From: Mycocentrospora acerina
Taxonomy: Eukaryota > Ascomycota > Dothideomycetes > Pleosporales
NCBI GenBank assembly: GCA_022701365.1
Contig: JAKUHH010000150.1
Span: 868,001 to 932,000 of the forward strand
Length of the DNA: 64,000 nucleotides
Direction: 5' to 3'
Shown: positions 1 to 11,820 of the stretch, in pieces
Numbering within the stretch: position 1 is the stretch's first letter
How the letters are laid out: each line of letters opens with the position of its first letter
Notes under the pieces: model-generated
The model's input: only the letters and a program-made list of their open reading frames with translations
Databases searched by the model: none
What the model was told of the DNA's origin: nothing
Position numbers and translations under genes: made by a program

Positions 1-3000
1 AGACTTGATGACAATGAGAAGCGCAAGGTAGAGAAATACCTTGAGGAAAGAATAGCGTCAGCGCAAGATGCACAATCCACAAAACTGGCTGAGACGAGCG
101 AAGACCTGGAAGTAAGCATTGAACTTGAATCAGTAGGGAAATTGGCCAAGGTGTCAGACATTGCAGCGGCGCTAAAGAAGCTGGAGTCTGATCTCGAACT
201 CAGTCCAGAAGCACGCAAGAAGTTGGACGCATGGAGAAAACCAACCGCCAGTCTCGAGAAAGCGCTCCTGAAAAGAGAGGCTGCCAAAATACGGCAATCC
301 CGTGCGTCTCAAAACATATCTGCGCTGGTGCTCGCCGAGATTCGCGCAACCATTGCAGCATCCCTGTCCACGTTACAGCCGTCCTTGGGCGACACGTTTC
401 CCTCCACCAAGACCAATTTGATTCTCCATTCACCGGTACCGGATCACGAAGCTTTAATAGGGCAAAAAGTACATCAATTTGCGTTGGAACTGGGTTCAGA
501 TGTAATCAACCTCCGTGCACAAGATCTCGCACGGCTTGCAGGAGACTACATAGGTGAAGGACCAGAGCCCTCCCCCCGCTCAATCCGTTCGTTAGGCTAC
601 GAAACCTACCGGCTCAGCTCGGAACTTAACAATGCATTTGAAGATATTAGCGTAGAGGATCCCGCTGAAGATGACTTCGAGGCCAACCAACCTCCATCGA
701 TGGACCAACCCGAGAAGCCCAGGATGCCTTTTATGCATATTCTTGCTCTCTCACCCGCCATGAAGGCTTTAACACAAAGTCTGAAGGGAATTCAAATGCC
801 AGCGGCAGGCCCATTTGAGGCTACCGCTAGTGCAATTGGTGACGACTCTGGGCGTGCGCAGAGTCAGAGTGAAATCCAACTCGAGGATATGAAGCTGGCT
901 GCTCTTCTGGAAGCATTGGTTGACTCGAATGAACTCAAGCAAAGTCGAGGGCTTGCCAGCGATTCAAATGTCGTTTTGGCTTCTCCAGAGTCAAGTGAGC
1001 CGCAAACGCCAACGCCAACGCCAGACCCCAGCTTTTTCGACTATTCAGTAAACTCTGAAGGCACAACACTCGAACTCAATTCTGCTTTGCCTCCGAAGGC
1101 GAAATCTCACGTTAACGTGACTGTAAACATTGGCTCGTCATCGAGACAGTCTCGTGTTCCTGAAAAGTCCAAAATTATTTATATCAAAGACTTCAAAGAG
1201 CTCAATGCGACCCATTACGGCGGGCGGCTCATCCAAAAATTAGAAGAGCTAGTCCGGAAACGACGCAGCATGGGTGAGAGTATCATGATCATCGGCAGCA
1301 CTTGTTCTCGCGAGCTCACACCTGAACTGTCTGCCGGTGGAGTTCACGGTCTCCAATCCGACGACGAATCCAGTTTCTTCAGAACTATTGTTGTGGCGTC
1401 TGAATCAAACGATAAGCTGGACGACCTCCGTATTGCTTCCAAGACTGATATGGGTGCGGATTTATCATTGGCAGAGAGGAGCAAGTTTCAACAGATTAAT
1501 CTGCTGCATATTCAAGACATGTTGAGGTGTCTAGATCCGGCAGCCGCGGCCAATATTGCAGACGTAGAGAGGAGTCCCCAGTTTTTCCGCCCATTTGCTC
1601 AAATGTTTCACATCAGGTATCAGCATCGGGTGTTCACATACGACGAAGTACACAGGATAGCTCTGACGGCTCTTGGACTGCACATTACAGATAATGGAGC
1701 AGCCTCAGAAGGACCTATGAGTTGGGCGCATGTTGCCCTCGCCATGGGGCTATTGAAGTCTAGCGACGTCGCCAAATACGTATACTTTGACAAGATACGA
1801 GAATCTCCAGAGCGTGGCAGACAACGCAGCGCTTCACAGGATCAAGAGCCAGAACTCGAGGCCAATGTTAAACCAAAGAAACGAGACGGAGAGGCTAATG
1901 TGGAGCGTCAGCGTAACCTCCAGCGTATCGCGCACAGTGCGAACAAACACGAGAAGCGACTCATGCCAGGCATTGCGGATCCTGACCAGATCAAAACGAC
2001 ATTTGAGCAGGTTCATGTTCCTAAAGAGACGGTGGACTCGATCCGGACAATCACCTCGTTGTCACTTCTCCGGCCAGACGCCTTTAACTACGGCATTCTT
2101 GCCACGGAGAAGATCTCAGGCGCGCTCCTTTACGGTCCCCCAGGCACGGGTAAAACCATGCTCGCCAAAGCTGTCGCTAAGGAGAGCGGCAGCACTGTCC
2201 TCGAAGTCTCGGGCAGCCAGATTATGGACAAGTATGTTGGTGAAGGCGAGAAGAATGTTGCGGCTGTCTTTTCGCTCGCACGCAAACTCTCTCCATGCAT
2301 CGTCTTCCTCGACGAAGCAGACGCCATTTTTGCCTCTCGCGACGCCATGCGCGAGCGCTCTTCTCACCGCGACATCCTCAACCAATTCCTCAAGGAGTGG
2401 GACGGCCTCAATGACCTCTCCGTTTTCGTCATGGTTGCCACAAACCGCCCCTTTGATCTCGATGACGCCGTGATCCGCCGCCTTCCCCGGCGCCTACTTG
2501 TCGATCTACCCATGCAGGCCGACCGAAAGGAGATTCTGCGCATTCACCTCCGCGGCGAGCAACTCGACGCCTCTGTTGATTTGGAAGACTTGGCAAAACG
2601 CACTCCTTTCTACAGCGGTAGCGATTTGAAAAACGTCGCCGTGTCCGCCGCGCTGGCATGTGTTAAAGAAGAAAACGAACTCGCCCTCCGCTCGGCGCAG
2701 GCTGCCACTGACGAATCCTCCTCAACATCTTCTTCCACCCCAGAGACCGAACCTGCAGACACACACCACACCGAGCCCCCTCCTCCCTCTTCCAGTTCAT
2801 CCTCCTCCTCTTCGACTTCTTCCCCCGCACCCTCCCACCTCCTTCACGGCCAAACCTACTCGTTCCCCGCCAAACGTACGCTCCACGCGCGCCACTTTGA
2901 CGCGGCACTGCAGGAAATCAGCGCCAGCATCAGCGAGGACATGAGCAGTCTAGGGGCGATTAAAAAGTTTGACGAGCAGTACGGGGATAAGCGAGGGCGG

Positions 3001-3072
3001 AAGAAGAGCAAAGGATTTGGGTTTGGTGCTGGGGGGGAGAGGGACGAGAGGAGTGCGAGGGTGAGGGTTTGA
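1..3072 (+). CDS. Msp1/ATAD1-like AAA ATPase, 5' end cut by window edge
   Basis: The frame is open from base 1, so the gene starts outside the window; 1023 codons plus TGA are visible. The first M-like codon in the frame, at 142, is TTG and not a real start. The AAA module lies at the C-terminal end: Walker A GPPGTGKT at 2134-2157, Walker B IVFLDEAD at 2299-2322, then ATNRPFDLDD and an arginine-rich RRLPRRLLVDLP sensor region. Upstream is a long fungal-type N-terminal half of mixed low-complexity and helical sequence, containing a conserved-looking IYIKDFKELNATHYGG stretch. Fungal proteins of this kind are usually annotated as mitochondrial AAA ATPases. The closeness to Msp1/ATAD1 suggests extraction of membrane proteins, which is family-level inference. 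A Ser/Pro-rich insertion (about 2716-2850) lies inside the C-terminal helical part. No intron is apparent in the visible part. Confidence 0.88.
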   Translation, partial: RLDDNEKRKVEKYLEERIASAQDAQSTKLAETSEDLEVSIELESVGKLAKVSDIAAALKKLESDLELSPEARKKLDAWRKPTASLEKALLKREAAKIRQSRASQNISALVLAEIRATIAASLSTLQPSLGDTFPSTKTNLILHSPVPDHEALIGQKVHQFALELGSDVINLRAQDLARLAGDYIGEGPEPSPRSIRSLGYETYRLSSELNNAFEDISVEDPAEDDFEANQPPSMDQPEKPRMPFMHILALSPAMKALTQSLKGIQMPAAGPFEATASAIGDDSGRAQSQSEIQLEDMKLAALLEALVDSNELKQSRGLASDSNVVLASPESSEPQTPTPTPDPSFFDYSVNSEGTTLELNSALPPKAKSHVNVTVNIGSSSRQSRVPEKSKIIYIKDFKELNATHYGGRLIQKLEELVRKRRSMGESIMIIGSTCSRELTPELSAGGVHGLQSDDESSFFRTIVVASESNDKLDDLRIASKTDMGADLSLAERSKFQQINLLHIQDMLRCLDPAAAANIADVERSPQFFRPFAQMFHIRYQHRVFTYDEVHRIALTALGLHITDNGAASEGPMSWAHVALAMGLLKSSDVAKYVYFDKIRESPERGRQRSASQDQEPELEANVKPKKRDGEANVERQRNLQRIAHSANKHEKRLMPGIADPDQIKTTFEQVHVPKETVDSIRTITSLSLLRPDAFNYGILATEKISGALLYGPPGTGKTMLAKAVAKESGSTVLEVSGSQIMDKYVGEGEKNVAAVFSLARKLSPCIVFLDEADAIFASRDAMRERSSHRDILNQFLKEWDGLNDLSVFVMVATNRPFDLDDAVIRRLPRRLLVDLPMQADRKEILRIHLRGEQLDASVDLEDLAKRTPFYSGSDLKNVAVSAALACVKEENELALRSAQAATDESSSTSSSTPETEPADTHHTEPPPPSSSSSSSSSTSSPAPSHLLHGQTYSFPAKRTLHARHFDAALQEISASISEDMSSLGAIKKFDEQYGDKRGRKKSKGFGFGAGGERDERSARVRV

Positions 3073-4122
3073 TGTTTGTCTATACTGATGGAGATGGGGA
3101 TGGACGACGGAAAGTGAGTGTATGATATGATATGTAAGGTTGTAAGTATGTAACCAAGTGAGATAGATTGAGTAGGATGGATGGAGCAGATGAGATGATG
3201 TGGAATGACAAGTAAATGCTCGTATTGTTTTTTTGTCTTGTTCACTCCCTCACTCCAAGCAACACTACTACTAGCAACCCACGATGAATGATGAATAATG
3301 CCCGCCAAATGCAAGCAAGAAGAAAAATTTAGAGCAAACACAGCACCAATTACAACAAGGAGAATGGAGAAAAAAAAGTATTCTAAAGCTGGGTAAATAA
3401 ATGAATTAAAAAAAAACTCCATGTACATTCCATTCTTCTACTTATTCTTCTTCTTTCTATCCTCCAAACTCCCCCCTCCCCCCCTTCTCTTCTTCCTCCA
3501 CCTACTAGACTCACTCATCTAGACTCTACTTTACTCTACTCTACTCTACTCTACTAAACCCCCCCTTCCTACCTCCTACTATGCTTATATATAAAATATG
3601 TAAACGACATGCCTCTCTCTCTCTCTCTCTCTCTCCGCAATCTATCCCAAGAATTCCAAACCAAACCAAAAAAAAAAAGATGCAACAAAGTAAAAAAAAA
3701 GGAAGGAGAAAAACGCCACACGCAATGCAAAAAAATGCAATTGAAGAAAAAAATGATAATCCCGCTTCGCTAATCTCCCCTCCCCCTCTCCCTTGTTCAC
3801 AAGGAATACAGTCCGCACATAGACAGACACAAACACAGACATGCTCATGCAAAAAAGAAAGATTTAATAAAAAAAATAGTCTTGAGACAATAGAGTAGGC
3901 GACGAGTATCTCCCCCACGCCTCCAGGAGTATAAAGCTAAGCGGGGGAGGTATGGTATGGTATGGTATGGTATATTGGGGGCACTTTTTCCGCCTGCCCC
4001 ACCCAAGACAAAAGGAAAAAAAGGAAAAAGGAAACAAGAGGGGGAACCACGTCAAGACAGGTACAAAAGATGATGATGATAATCTAGAAAGAAGAAGAAG
4101 AAGAATGCCAAGTACAGCAATT
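3073..4122. repeat. Convergent 3' intergenic region with simple repeats
   Basis: About 1.05 kb between the stop codons of the AAA ATPase (+) and the ADAM protease (-). I see no gene. It holds A/T runs and microsatellites: CTACT units at about 3524-3556, a CT run at 3612-3635 and TATGG units at 3951-3974. Translations from here are low-complexity and unlike any family I know. Confidence 0.7.
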
Positions 4123-6679
4123 CTACGCATATCTTATCGAATTGTTCCTGTACAGTGGGGGCGGGGGCATGGGGATATTCCCGTTCCCGTTCCCATTCTG
4201 AGGATACCCGTTTGGTGGGTATGTGTTCATGGGGTAGCCACTCTGGCTCATGAGCGGGCCCTGGGAGCCCGTCGGGCCGTGGTACTGGCCGCGTCTCCCG
4301 CCAGAGTAGGCGGGGGGTTGCTGCGCCATTTGAGCGGCGTACTTCTTTCTCTTGTTGCGCTTGCGGCACGAGCTGACGCAGGAGAAGAGGATGCAGATTA
4401 CGATCAACCCGCCGATACCTGCTGAGAGACCAATGACGAGGGGCATGTTCCTGTCGATCCACGAGGAGATTTCGCCGCCAACTGAACCGCCTGAACATTG
4501 ACCCTGGAGAGTAGGTTAGTAGGGAAATTATAAATCTCTTATCTAGGGTTAAGGTGAAGGTGAAGGGTAAACAGTAAAGGATAAAGGGTAAAGGGGTAAA
4601 AAAAAACCAACTACTCACATTGCTACATCTTCCACCTCCGCCACAATCGGTTCCGTCCAAAAAGTTCTGCTGCAGTCCATAGCACCTCCCCGGGCCAAAC
4701 TGGGGGTTCACACAGCTAAGCATGCAGTTGCGCGAGTCGCAGGCATAGGTATTATTTCCCTGGCCATTGTCGGCCATGACGGTCCTGCACTGCAGGTCTC
4801 TGCTCGTGCACTGTCCGCTGGAACACTGAAGTCCGTTGCCGCAGCTTGTACCGTCTGCCCTGGTTTGGTCTGTAGGGCAGTAGGGGCTGTTTCCTGAGCA
4901 CGTCTCACTAGGATCACATTCACCGACAGAGGCGCGGCAGACAGTAGATGCGGCAGCAAATTGGCAGTTGTTGCAACAGTCTGCATTGCTGTCGTCACAA
5001 ACAGCATTGTTTCTGAAGCGACAGGTGGTGGGGTCGCAGCACTGGTTGTTGCCACACTGTTGTGCACCACCACAATCGCACTGCTCGTCGCCTTCGACAA
5101 TACCGTTGCCGCAACTTTGGCCTGAAATGGTGGTGACATTCCTGTTGTCGGTCAGACACGTCGATCTGACACTGTTGCGGCCGAGCGCCGAGCACACGTT
5201 GCCAATGGAGCACTGGGAAAAGGCAGTGACGCCATCCGAGGTCGAGGGGTTCATGAGAAAGCGCTGGTTGGCATCGCAGGTGGTGGAGCTGAGCGGGCAG
5301 CATTGCTGGGAGCTGACTGTGGTGGAGTCTGCGCACGAGGCGGCTGTGCAGTCGTGGACGGCACCAAAGGTGTGTCCGGTCTCGTGGGCAATGACCTGCC
5401 ACTCGACTCTTGTGCGGACGACTACATTGGCGCCGGCAACGTACTCGGAGCTCTGGCCGTTGAGTTGTGCGCCCGCAGTGCAGGCCTGGCCCAACCAGGC
5501 AAGACCAACGGCGGTGCCCGTGTTGCAGGTGGAGAGCAGCGTCCAGTGCGAAAAGCCGTCGTTCTGCTGGCCCCTCCACTGCGAGAAGAGGTTCAGACGG
5601 GCCTGGATGTCCAGGTTGGCATTGCAGTCGCGGTTCCAGGGCGTGGCCTGCTGGGCCGAGGTGGGGCAGTCGCCGTCGGTGATGACCAGGTTGGACAGGC
5701 CGAGGGAGATGTTGAAGCTGTCCTCGAACAGCTTGGAGGCGGCGCTGATTTGCTCGATGATGTTGGTCTGCGTGCGGTTGCGGTCGTTGGCAAAAGCGCG
5801 GATGTAGGTGCAGTCGGTGGCCACGCCGACGCGGGCGACCCTGCGGGTGGTGGGGCAGCCGGCGGTTCTGCCAATGGACGAGACCAGGTTGACGCCGGCG
5901 CCGTTGCCTCTGGACTGGCCGTCGGTCTGGCGCTTGCCAAAGACGTTGGAGAAGGGCGACGAGGTGAGCAGGTCGTCACGGGCGCGCATGCTGGAGAAGA
6001 CGGGATGGTCGTCCTGGACGTTGAAGGTCAGCTCGTCGCTGGGGCAGACGAGGCCGTCGCTCCTCTTGCGCAGCTCGTTGCGCTCGTCCTGGATGCCCAT
6101 GTCCGAGTCCTTGAAGACGACGAGCGGCTCGTTGTCGCCATGGTTGGTGTTGGTGTTGGTGTTGGTGTTGGTGTTGGTGTCGTCGTGCAGCGGCACGTCG
6201 GGGTCGCCAGCAATGCGCGTGGCCTGGTAGCTCGAGCCCAGCTTGACGTGCCAGTGGTCACGGGCCACGGTAAAGGTGCCCTCGAACAGCGGGTGCGGGC
6301 CATCGCGGCGGATGCCGACACGTGCCCAGCCGGCCTCCTCCCATGTCTTGCCCCGTCGCAGCCAGGCGGTGCCCTTGAAGACCTTGTGCTGGTGGCGGTC
6401 GATGGGCTCGCGGCGGGCAATGGAGCCGTCGGCGGCGAGATAGGAGATGGTGGCGCCGTCGACGAAGACGTCGTGGTTGGGCTCGAGGGCCAGGCGGATG
6501 CGCTGGCCGTCGACGTCAAAGGCCAGGTCGAACGAGGCGACGGCGGTGACGCGGTGGTCCGGGGTGAGGATGGCCGCGTCGGTGGCCAGGGCAATGCGGC
6601 GGAGGGGCATTCGCTGCGTGGATGACGCGGCTGCGAACGCGGCCAGGGCAAGCGTGAGGGCCCGGCGGAGGAGCAGCAT
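4123..6679 (-). CDS. ADAM-family zinc metalloprotease (disintegrin and metalloprotease), type I membrane protein
   Basis: Model: complement(join(4123..4503,4619..6679)), 813 aa, with one 115-nt intron (GTGAGT donor, CCAG acceptor, phase 0). The chosen ATG begins a typical signal peptide (MLLLRRALTLALAAFAAASS); an upstream in-frame start would precede it with non-signal sequence. Order: signal peptide, prodomain, M12B-type catalytic domain with HETGHTFGAVHDC near residue 433, a disintegrin-like cysteine-rich domain starting around GNGIVEGDEQCDCGG, then after the intron a transmembrane segment (MPLVIGLSAGIGGLIVICIL) and a short Pro/Gly/Asn/Tyr-rich tail. The three zinc-binding His and the catalytic Glu are present, so an active enzyme is expected. 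The protein should sit in the secretory pathway or plasma membrane and shed or cleave surface proteins, by family. A Thr-Asn repeat sits in the prodomain (see repeat entry). Confidence 0.92.
6144..6180. repeat. Hexanucleotide minisatellite inside the ADAM prodomain
   Basis: Six TTGGTG units on the + strand encode an alternating Thr-Asn tract on the minus strand. The unit length preserves frame, so copy number could vary between strains without breaking the gene. Confidence 0.9.
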
Positions 6680-7374
6680 GGCCGGCAGTGGATCTCCCGG
6701 CAAGGAGGCGTTTGTTGTGTGGAGGGCGGGGCGGAGACTACGACAGCGGCACACTCAACACCATGCGAGGGCTGCAGACGCGCGAGGTTTATGAAGGAGA
6801 GACTGGCACGCGGCGGGAGCGACAAGACCGCCCGGATGGCGAGCGGCAGCGACAGGCTGGTGGTCGTCAGCGTCGGGGGGCAGTGAAAGCTTGGCCTGGG
6901 TGCGCGGGAGCTAGGCACGCCTCTGCGACGGGCGCCTCTTGGCCCTGCCTCGCCCACGCCACACTCGACCCTTTTGCAGGGCCTGCCGCCACAGCGCCCG
7001 GCATACACACGGTGCATGGCCACACCTGCCCACGACATACATAGTCACGCCTGGCATACAGCGTCTTGTCCGTCTGTCCTTTGCCAATGTCTTTGCTTGT
7101 TCGTTTGTTCGTTTCTTCACGTCTTGATTCGCTGGTATCCATCCTGCCTCGCTCGGCCCGTCCATTATTCACAACGCCCAGTGCATCAGCGGCAGTCTCA
7201 CGGCCAGATCCACCCCGGCTCACGGCACCCCTCCCTCCAGCGCCTGCCCTCCCCAAAAAAACACCTGCTCTCGCGCCAGCTCGGCCAGCACCTCGCCACA
7301 CTGCAAACCCTTCCCTCGCCCTCTCATTCGCCCCGCCCCTCCCTGCACACCACATGGCTCCGTTTCCAAGCCAA
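6680..7374 (-). promoter_or_regulatory. Upstream region of the ADAM gene, downstream of acetyl-CoA synthetase
   Basis: A 695-bp gap between two minus-strand genes. It is GC-rich near the ADAM start and C-rich towards the acetyl-CoA synthetase stop. I see no gene and no specific binding site I can support. It must hold the ADAM promoter and the 3' end of the acetyl-CoA synthetase transcript. Confidence 0.5.
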
Positions 7375-9942
7375 CTACTTCTTCTTGGCCGCGTGCACGA
7401 TTTCGATAATCTTGTCAACAACCGACGGATCCGAGAGCTACGCCAAACACAGTTAGCCTCCTGTACTCCACACATCCAACGCGTCGTCATCGTCGCCCTC
7501 ACCACCACGGACTTAAGACAAAAAAACCACTGCTTAGGAGATATTGGCTTACCGTTGTGATATCGCCGAGTTGGTCCTCCTCTCCCGCCAAGATCTTCCG
7601 CATGATGCGCCGCATAATCTTGCCAGACCGTGTCTTGGGCAGATCCGGAACCACAAAAATCGCCTTTGGTGCCGCAAACGGCCCAATCGACTTGCGCACC
7701 TGGAGAATTAGGTCCTTCTTCACCTGCTCGGTAGACTCGTTGCCTTCTTTGAGCGCCACGAATGCGTTGACGGCCTGTCCTGTCAACTCGTCGGCAATGC
7801 CCACCACGGCCGCTTCGGCGACTTGGTCTGCCTACACGTTAGCACGGACAAGTTCTGTCGGCATGGTTGGCAAGCTGGTTACGTACGGTGCTCAATGAGC
7901 GCTGCCTCAATCTCAGCCGTAGACAATCGGTGCCCAGACACGTTTACAACGTCGTCGACGCGTCCCCGGATCCAGTAGTAGCCCTCGTGATCTCGTCCTG
8001 CACCGTCTCCAGTGAACTGCCGACGTTAGTATGCATCTACGCCCCCGCACTCGCAATCAAACTCACGTAGTAGCCCTTGTACACGTTCAGGTATGTGTCC
8101 ATGTACCGCTTGTGTGCTCCCCAGACTGTGCGCGCCATGCTAGGCCATGGCTGCTTAAACGCCAAAACACCCTCGACATCATTGCCGTGAATCTCTTCGC
8201 CGGATATGGGGTCGATGATGGCGGGCTCAATCCCGAAAAATGGCAGCGAGGCCGATCCAGGCTTTGTGGGTGTGACACCACCGAGCGGTGTGATGACATG
8301 AGAGCCAGTCTCCGTCTGCCAGTAAGTCTGTAGAAAAGTCAGTCACTCGTCTTTGTCGTCTTTGTCGTCTTCGTCTTCGTCTTCGTCTTCGTCATCGTCA
8401 TCCCCAATTCAACGCCACTTACATCAACAACGTGTGCCTCCTCCTTGCCCACCGTTTCAAAGTACCATTTCCACACCTCGGCCGCAATCGGCTCGCCAAC
8501 AGACCCCAAAATCCTGAGGTTCTTCATCTTGTGCTTGACGTGCTCGTCGCCAGCGCGCTTGAGCAGTCGCAGCGCAGTAGGCGCAACGTAGAACTGGCTG
8601 ACGTTGTGCTTGTCGACAATGTCCCAGTAGCGGGAGAAGTTGGGATACGCCGGCGTACCCTCAAACACGACCGTGGCAACACCGAGAAGGAGCGGCGCGT
8701 ACACCACATAGGTGTGTCCAGTGATCCAGCCCACGTCGCCGCCGCAGAAGAAGACATCATTGTCGTGAATATCAAAGACGTATTTGCCAGTCAGTGCTGC
8801 TCCAAGGAGGTAGCCGGCAGTCGTGTGCATGACGCCCTTTGGCTTTCCCGTCGAGCCAGATGTGTAGAGCAGGAAGAGTGGGTCTTCCGAGTTCATCGAC
8901 TCTGGCGCAATGTAGTTGGGGTACTTTTCAACCTCCTCGTGCCACCACCAGTCGCGTCCCGCTGTCCATGGGATGTCAGCGCCAGTGCGCTTGAACACCA
9001 AGCAGTGGCTGATGCCTGGGCATTGCTTGAGAGCCTCGTCGACAATCTTCTTTGTGCCAATCACCTTTCCGCCGCGCTTGCCCTCATCGGTAGTAATGAC
9101 AACCTTGCACTCGGCGTCGATGATGCGGTCGCGCAGAGAGTCGGACGAGAAACCAGCAAAGACGACCGAGTGGACGGCGCCAATACGTGTGCAGGCCAAA
9201 AAGGCCACAACCGCCTCGGGAATCATGGGCATGTACAGCGCAACCGTGTCGCCCTTCCTGACACCCATCTCCTTGAGCGTGTAGGCGAGCTTCGACACCT
9301 CGCGCAGGAGCTCGCCGTATGAGATGATGCGGCCGTCAGCTGCATCGTCGGCCTCGTATATAATAGCCGGCTTGTCTGGGTTCTTAAAGGCATGGCGATC
9401 GACGCAGTTGTAGCTGGCATTCAGCCGGCCCTCGACGAACCAGGCATTGTCGCCGTTCTCAAAGCTGCCGGCATGCACCGTCTCAAAGTCACGCTCCCAC
9501 GTGAGCATCTCGCGCGCCTGGCGCGCCCAGAACTTCTTGGGCTCTGTAATGGACTCCTTGTAGAGCGTCTGATACTCTTCGAGGCCGTCGAGATGGGGTT
9601 TTGTGTGCGGGTGCTTGCTGCGAGGCCATTGTTAGCAATCGTCGCCCTGGCTGGTCGTTGATACACGCATGCATTGCTTCTCCGACATCTGACGTCTGAC
9701 GCGACTGCCTGCGTGCCTGCGCGACGGATGATGGCTGGGCAGCGAAATGGCGGGGTCACCCCGCTCTGCCACACCCAGACAAAGCAGCAGCAGCCGTCAT
9801 TCCCTCTGCGCAATCATGACCTAGCCAACCAAAACTGAAAAACCCCGCAAACTCACTCGAAAAACGCCTTGGGGACGTGGAATGTGTCGACCTCGTGGGC
9901 CTCGGCCACAACGGGCTGCGGCTTGACGTCTCCTTCAGACAT
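7375..9942 (-). CDS. facA: Acetyl-CoA synthetase (AMP-forming)
   Basis: Model: complement(join(7375..7437,7553..7827,7887..8016,8067..8327,8423..9617,9857..9942)), 669 aa, matching the usual fungal length of about 670. All five introns have GT-AG ends and phases match (59-239 nt). The enzyme activates acetate to acetyl-CoA through acetyl-AMP, feeding the glyoxylate bypass and histone acetylation; it is cytosolic and nuclear in fungi. Visible motifs: the AMP-binding loop LLYTSGSTGKPKGV in exon 5', the TYWQTETG motif at the start of the third exon, YYWIRGRVDDVVNVSGHR, and PKTRSGKIMRR near the C-terminus, whose lysine is the conserved acetylation site of this family. The start MSEGDVKPQP is the first ATG of an 86-nt first exon. 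The symbol follows Aspergillus use; acuA or acs1 would be equivalent. Confidence 0.96.
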
Positions 9943-11820
9943 GATGTTCTGATCCGCGGGACAGGGGCGTGGAAGAAACTACGTGTCTTGTCGCGCTGTT
10001 GGGGGGGAGGGGAGGGGAGGGAACGGGGAGGTAGGTAGGTAGGTAGGTAGACGGACGACAAAAGAATTGTCTCGATTTGATCGCAAGCTTCTCTCTCATA
10101 CACACACACGTCCAAGAGAGAGGAAGGGAGCAAGCAAACAAGCAAGCCTGGTGAGTGAAACGCGCGGGGAGCAATTGCAGAGTCAAACGAGGGATTAGAA
10201 ATGTCACCCGTCGCACCGCGTAGTTATGTGTCTTTTGCCTTCGGATGAAGGGCTCGGTAAACTCCCCCCCCCTACGTTCGCGATTGACGCCGCTTTGGTA
10301 CCGCCCTCGTTCGGAGGAGCGCTGCTGCACCCACCAGCCCACCTACCCTGTCCGTTTTTAAGCCCCTCCTCTTCCCCCCCCCAAAGTGGAGCTAGCTGGC
10401 GTGACCTTTTAGGCGCGCAATCGGGGGGAGGCATTTTGGTGATTTTAGATTATTACACACTTGGAGTGTTTGCGTTGTTGTTATGTTTGTATTCACTGCT
10501 GCTGGTGCTGGTGCTGCTATTACTGCTGCTGTTGCTGTTGTTGTTCTTGCTATTGCTATTGCGCAATGGGTGGAGCAAGCAAGCAAGCAATCAAACAAAC
10601 AATCAAGTAAGGTTGATTTGATTTGATTTGATTTGATTTGATTTGTGTTGGTTGGTTTGTAAATCTAGAAGACGGAAAAAAAGGTTTCCCTTTTCCCTCT
10701 TCGTATGGGACAAACGGGGTATCTCTTATTATGCTTTAATCTACCTACCTACCCGTCTACCCATCTACACACCCTCCCTCTTCCCTTCAGGCAAATCACC
10801 ACCCACCGCCCACCCAGCCAAAGCAAGACGCGAAAAGAGAAAAAGAGAGAGAGAGAAAGGGAGAAAGCGCACACGAAAGGTTAAAAAATATATTTTTTAA
10901 AAAAAAAAGCCATGACGAACACAAACACAACCACAACCACAAACACGCATAGCTTCCTTTCTTCTGCTGGCCGTTATTTGTTTGGGCGCGCCCCACTGCG
11001 CTTCTTTCCACACCTCCGAGGGGGGGAGGGGGGGCCCTGTCATTCCCTGCACTTGCGCCCCAACAGCGCGGGCGGGTAGCCAAGTAGCCTCCGTTTCTCC
11101 GGACTCTCTCTCTCTGTCTCTTGTCAGAGCCGCGGACGCGACTGTCGAATTACGGCGTTCTGGAAGGCGGTTGCTGGGTTCCTGCTAGTGGATTACGTAG
11201 GGGGTCCGCGGGGAGGGCTTGGTAATTTGAGATTTAGGTTGGGATCTTGTGATTGAGTGGGACGTCAAGTGAGTGGGTGGGTTTGTTTGTTGGTGACGAG
11301 GGTGTGGGTGGTGGTGCGGGGAGTGCTCCGGTCGGAGGGTGGTTGGTTGCGACGAACCGGACACTGCTGCTGCTGATGATGCTGACCGTGACGAGGAATG
11401 ATGATGGGAAGAGGGGCCGGGTGCGTGAGGAGTGGGGAATTGCATCACGAGGATTTGAAATACGATTGGGTCTGGTTTTGGGGAGATGCAGAATTGCAAA
11501 TGTCACAAGGCGCGTCTAGAGCACGCATGCAGGTTCCGTGGTTTTTTGATCGCGACTGGGGGGGGCTTTGCAGCGCAGCGCAGCGCGGCGCGGGCGCATC
11601 CACGCGACAACTTTGTTTTCTGCCAGCATCCACTTTTATTTCCCATCCCGGACCTAGGGAAGCGTTTGCAATAGCCCGAGGTACCGGCGTGAACTAGTCC
11701 GAAGCAAAAACATGTAGACTTTGGGAAGCTAGAAAACAGAAAGAAACAGCAATTTGTCATTCCGTGTTTAATGGACAAAAGGTTGCTGGGCTGTTCGACA
11801 GACATGTGCATGTGTCAATT
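9943..11820. promoter_or_regulatory. Upstream region of acetyl-CoA synthetase, repeat-rich
   Basis: About 1.9 kb between the acetyl-CoA synthetase start and the stop of the next minus-strand gene. It is dominated by simple sequence: GTAG units at about 10030-10050, CTG/TTG-type repeats at 10490-10560, TTGAT units at 10613-10646 and purine runs at 10830-10870. Pyrimidine-rich tracts near a start are common in highly expressed fungal genes. I see no coding region that I can support. Confidence 0.5.

Noticed and set aside
5303..6625. 440-codon + strand open frame antisense to the ADAM gene
   Set aside because: It is Gly/Ala/Val-rich shadow coding from the GC-biased third positions of a well-supported gene; no domain is visible.
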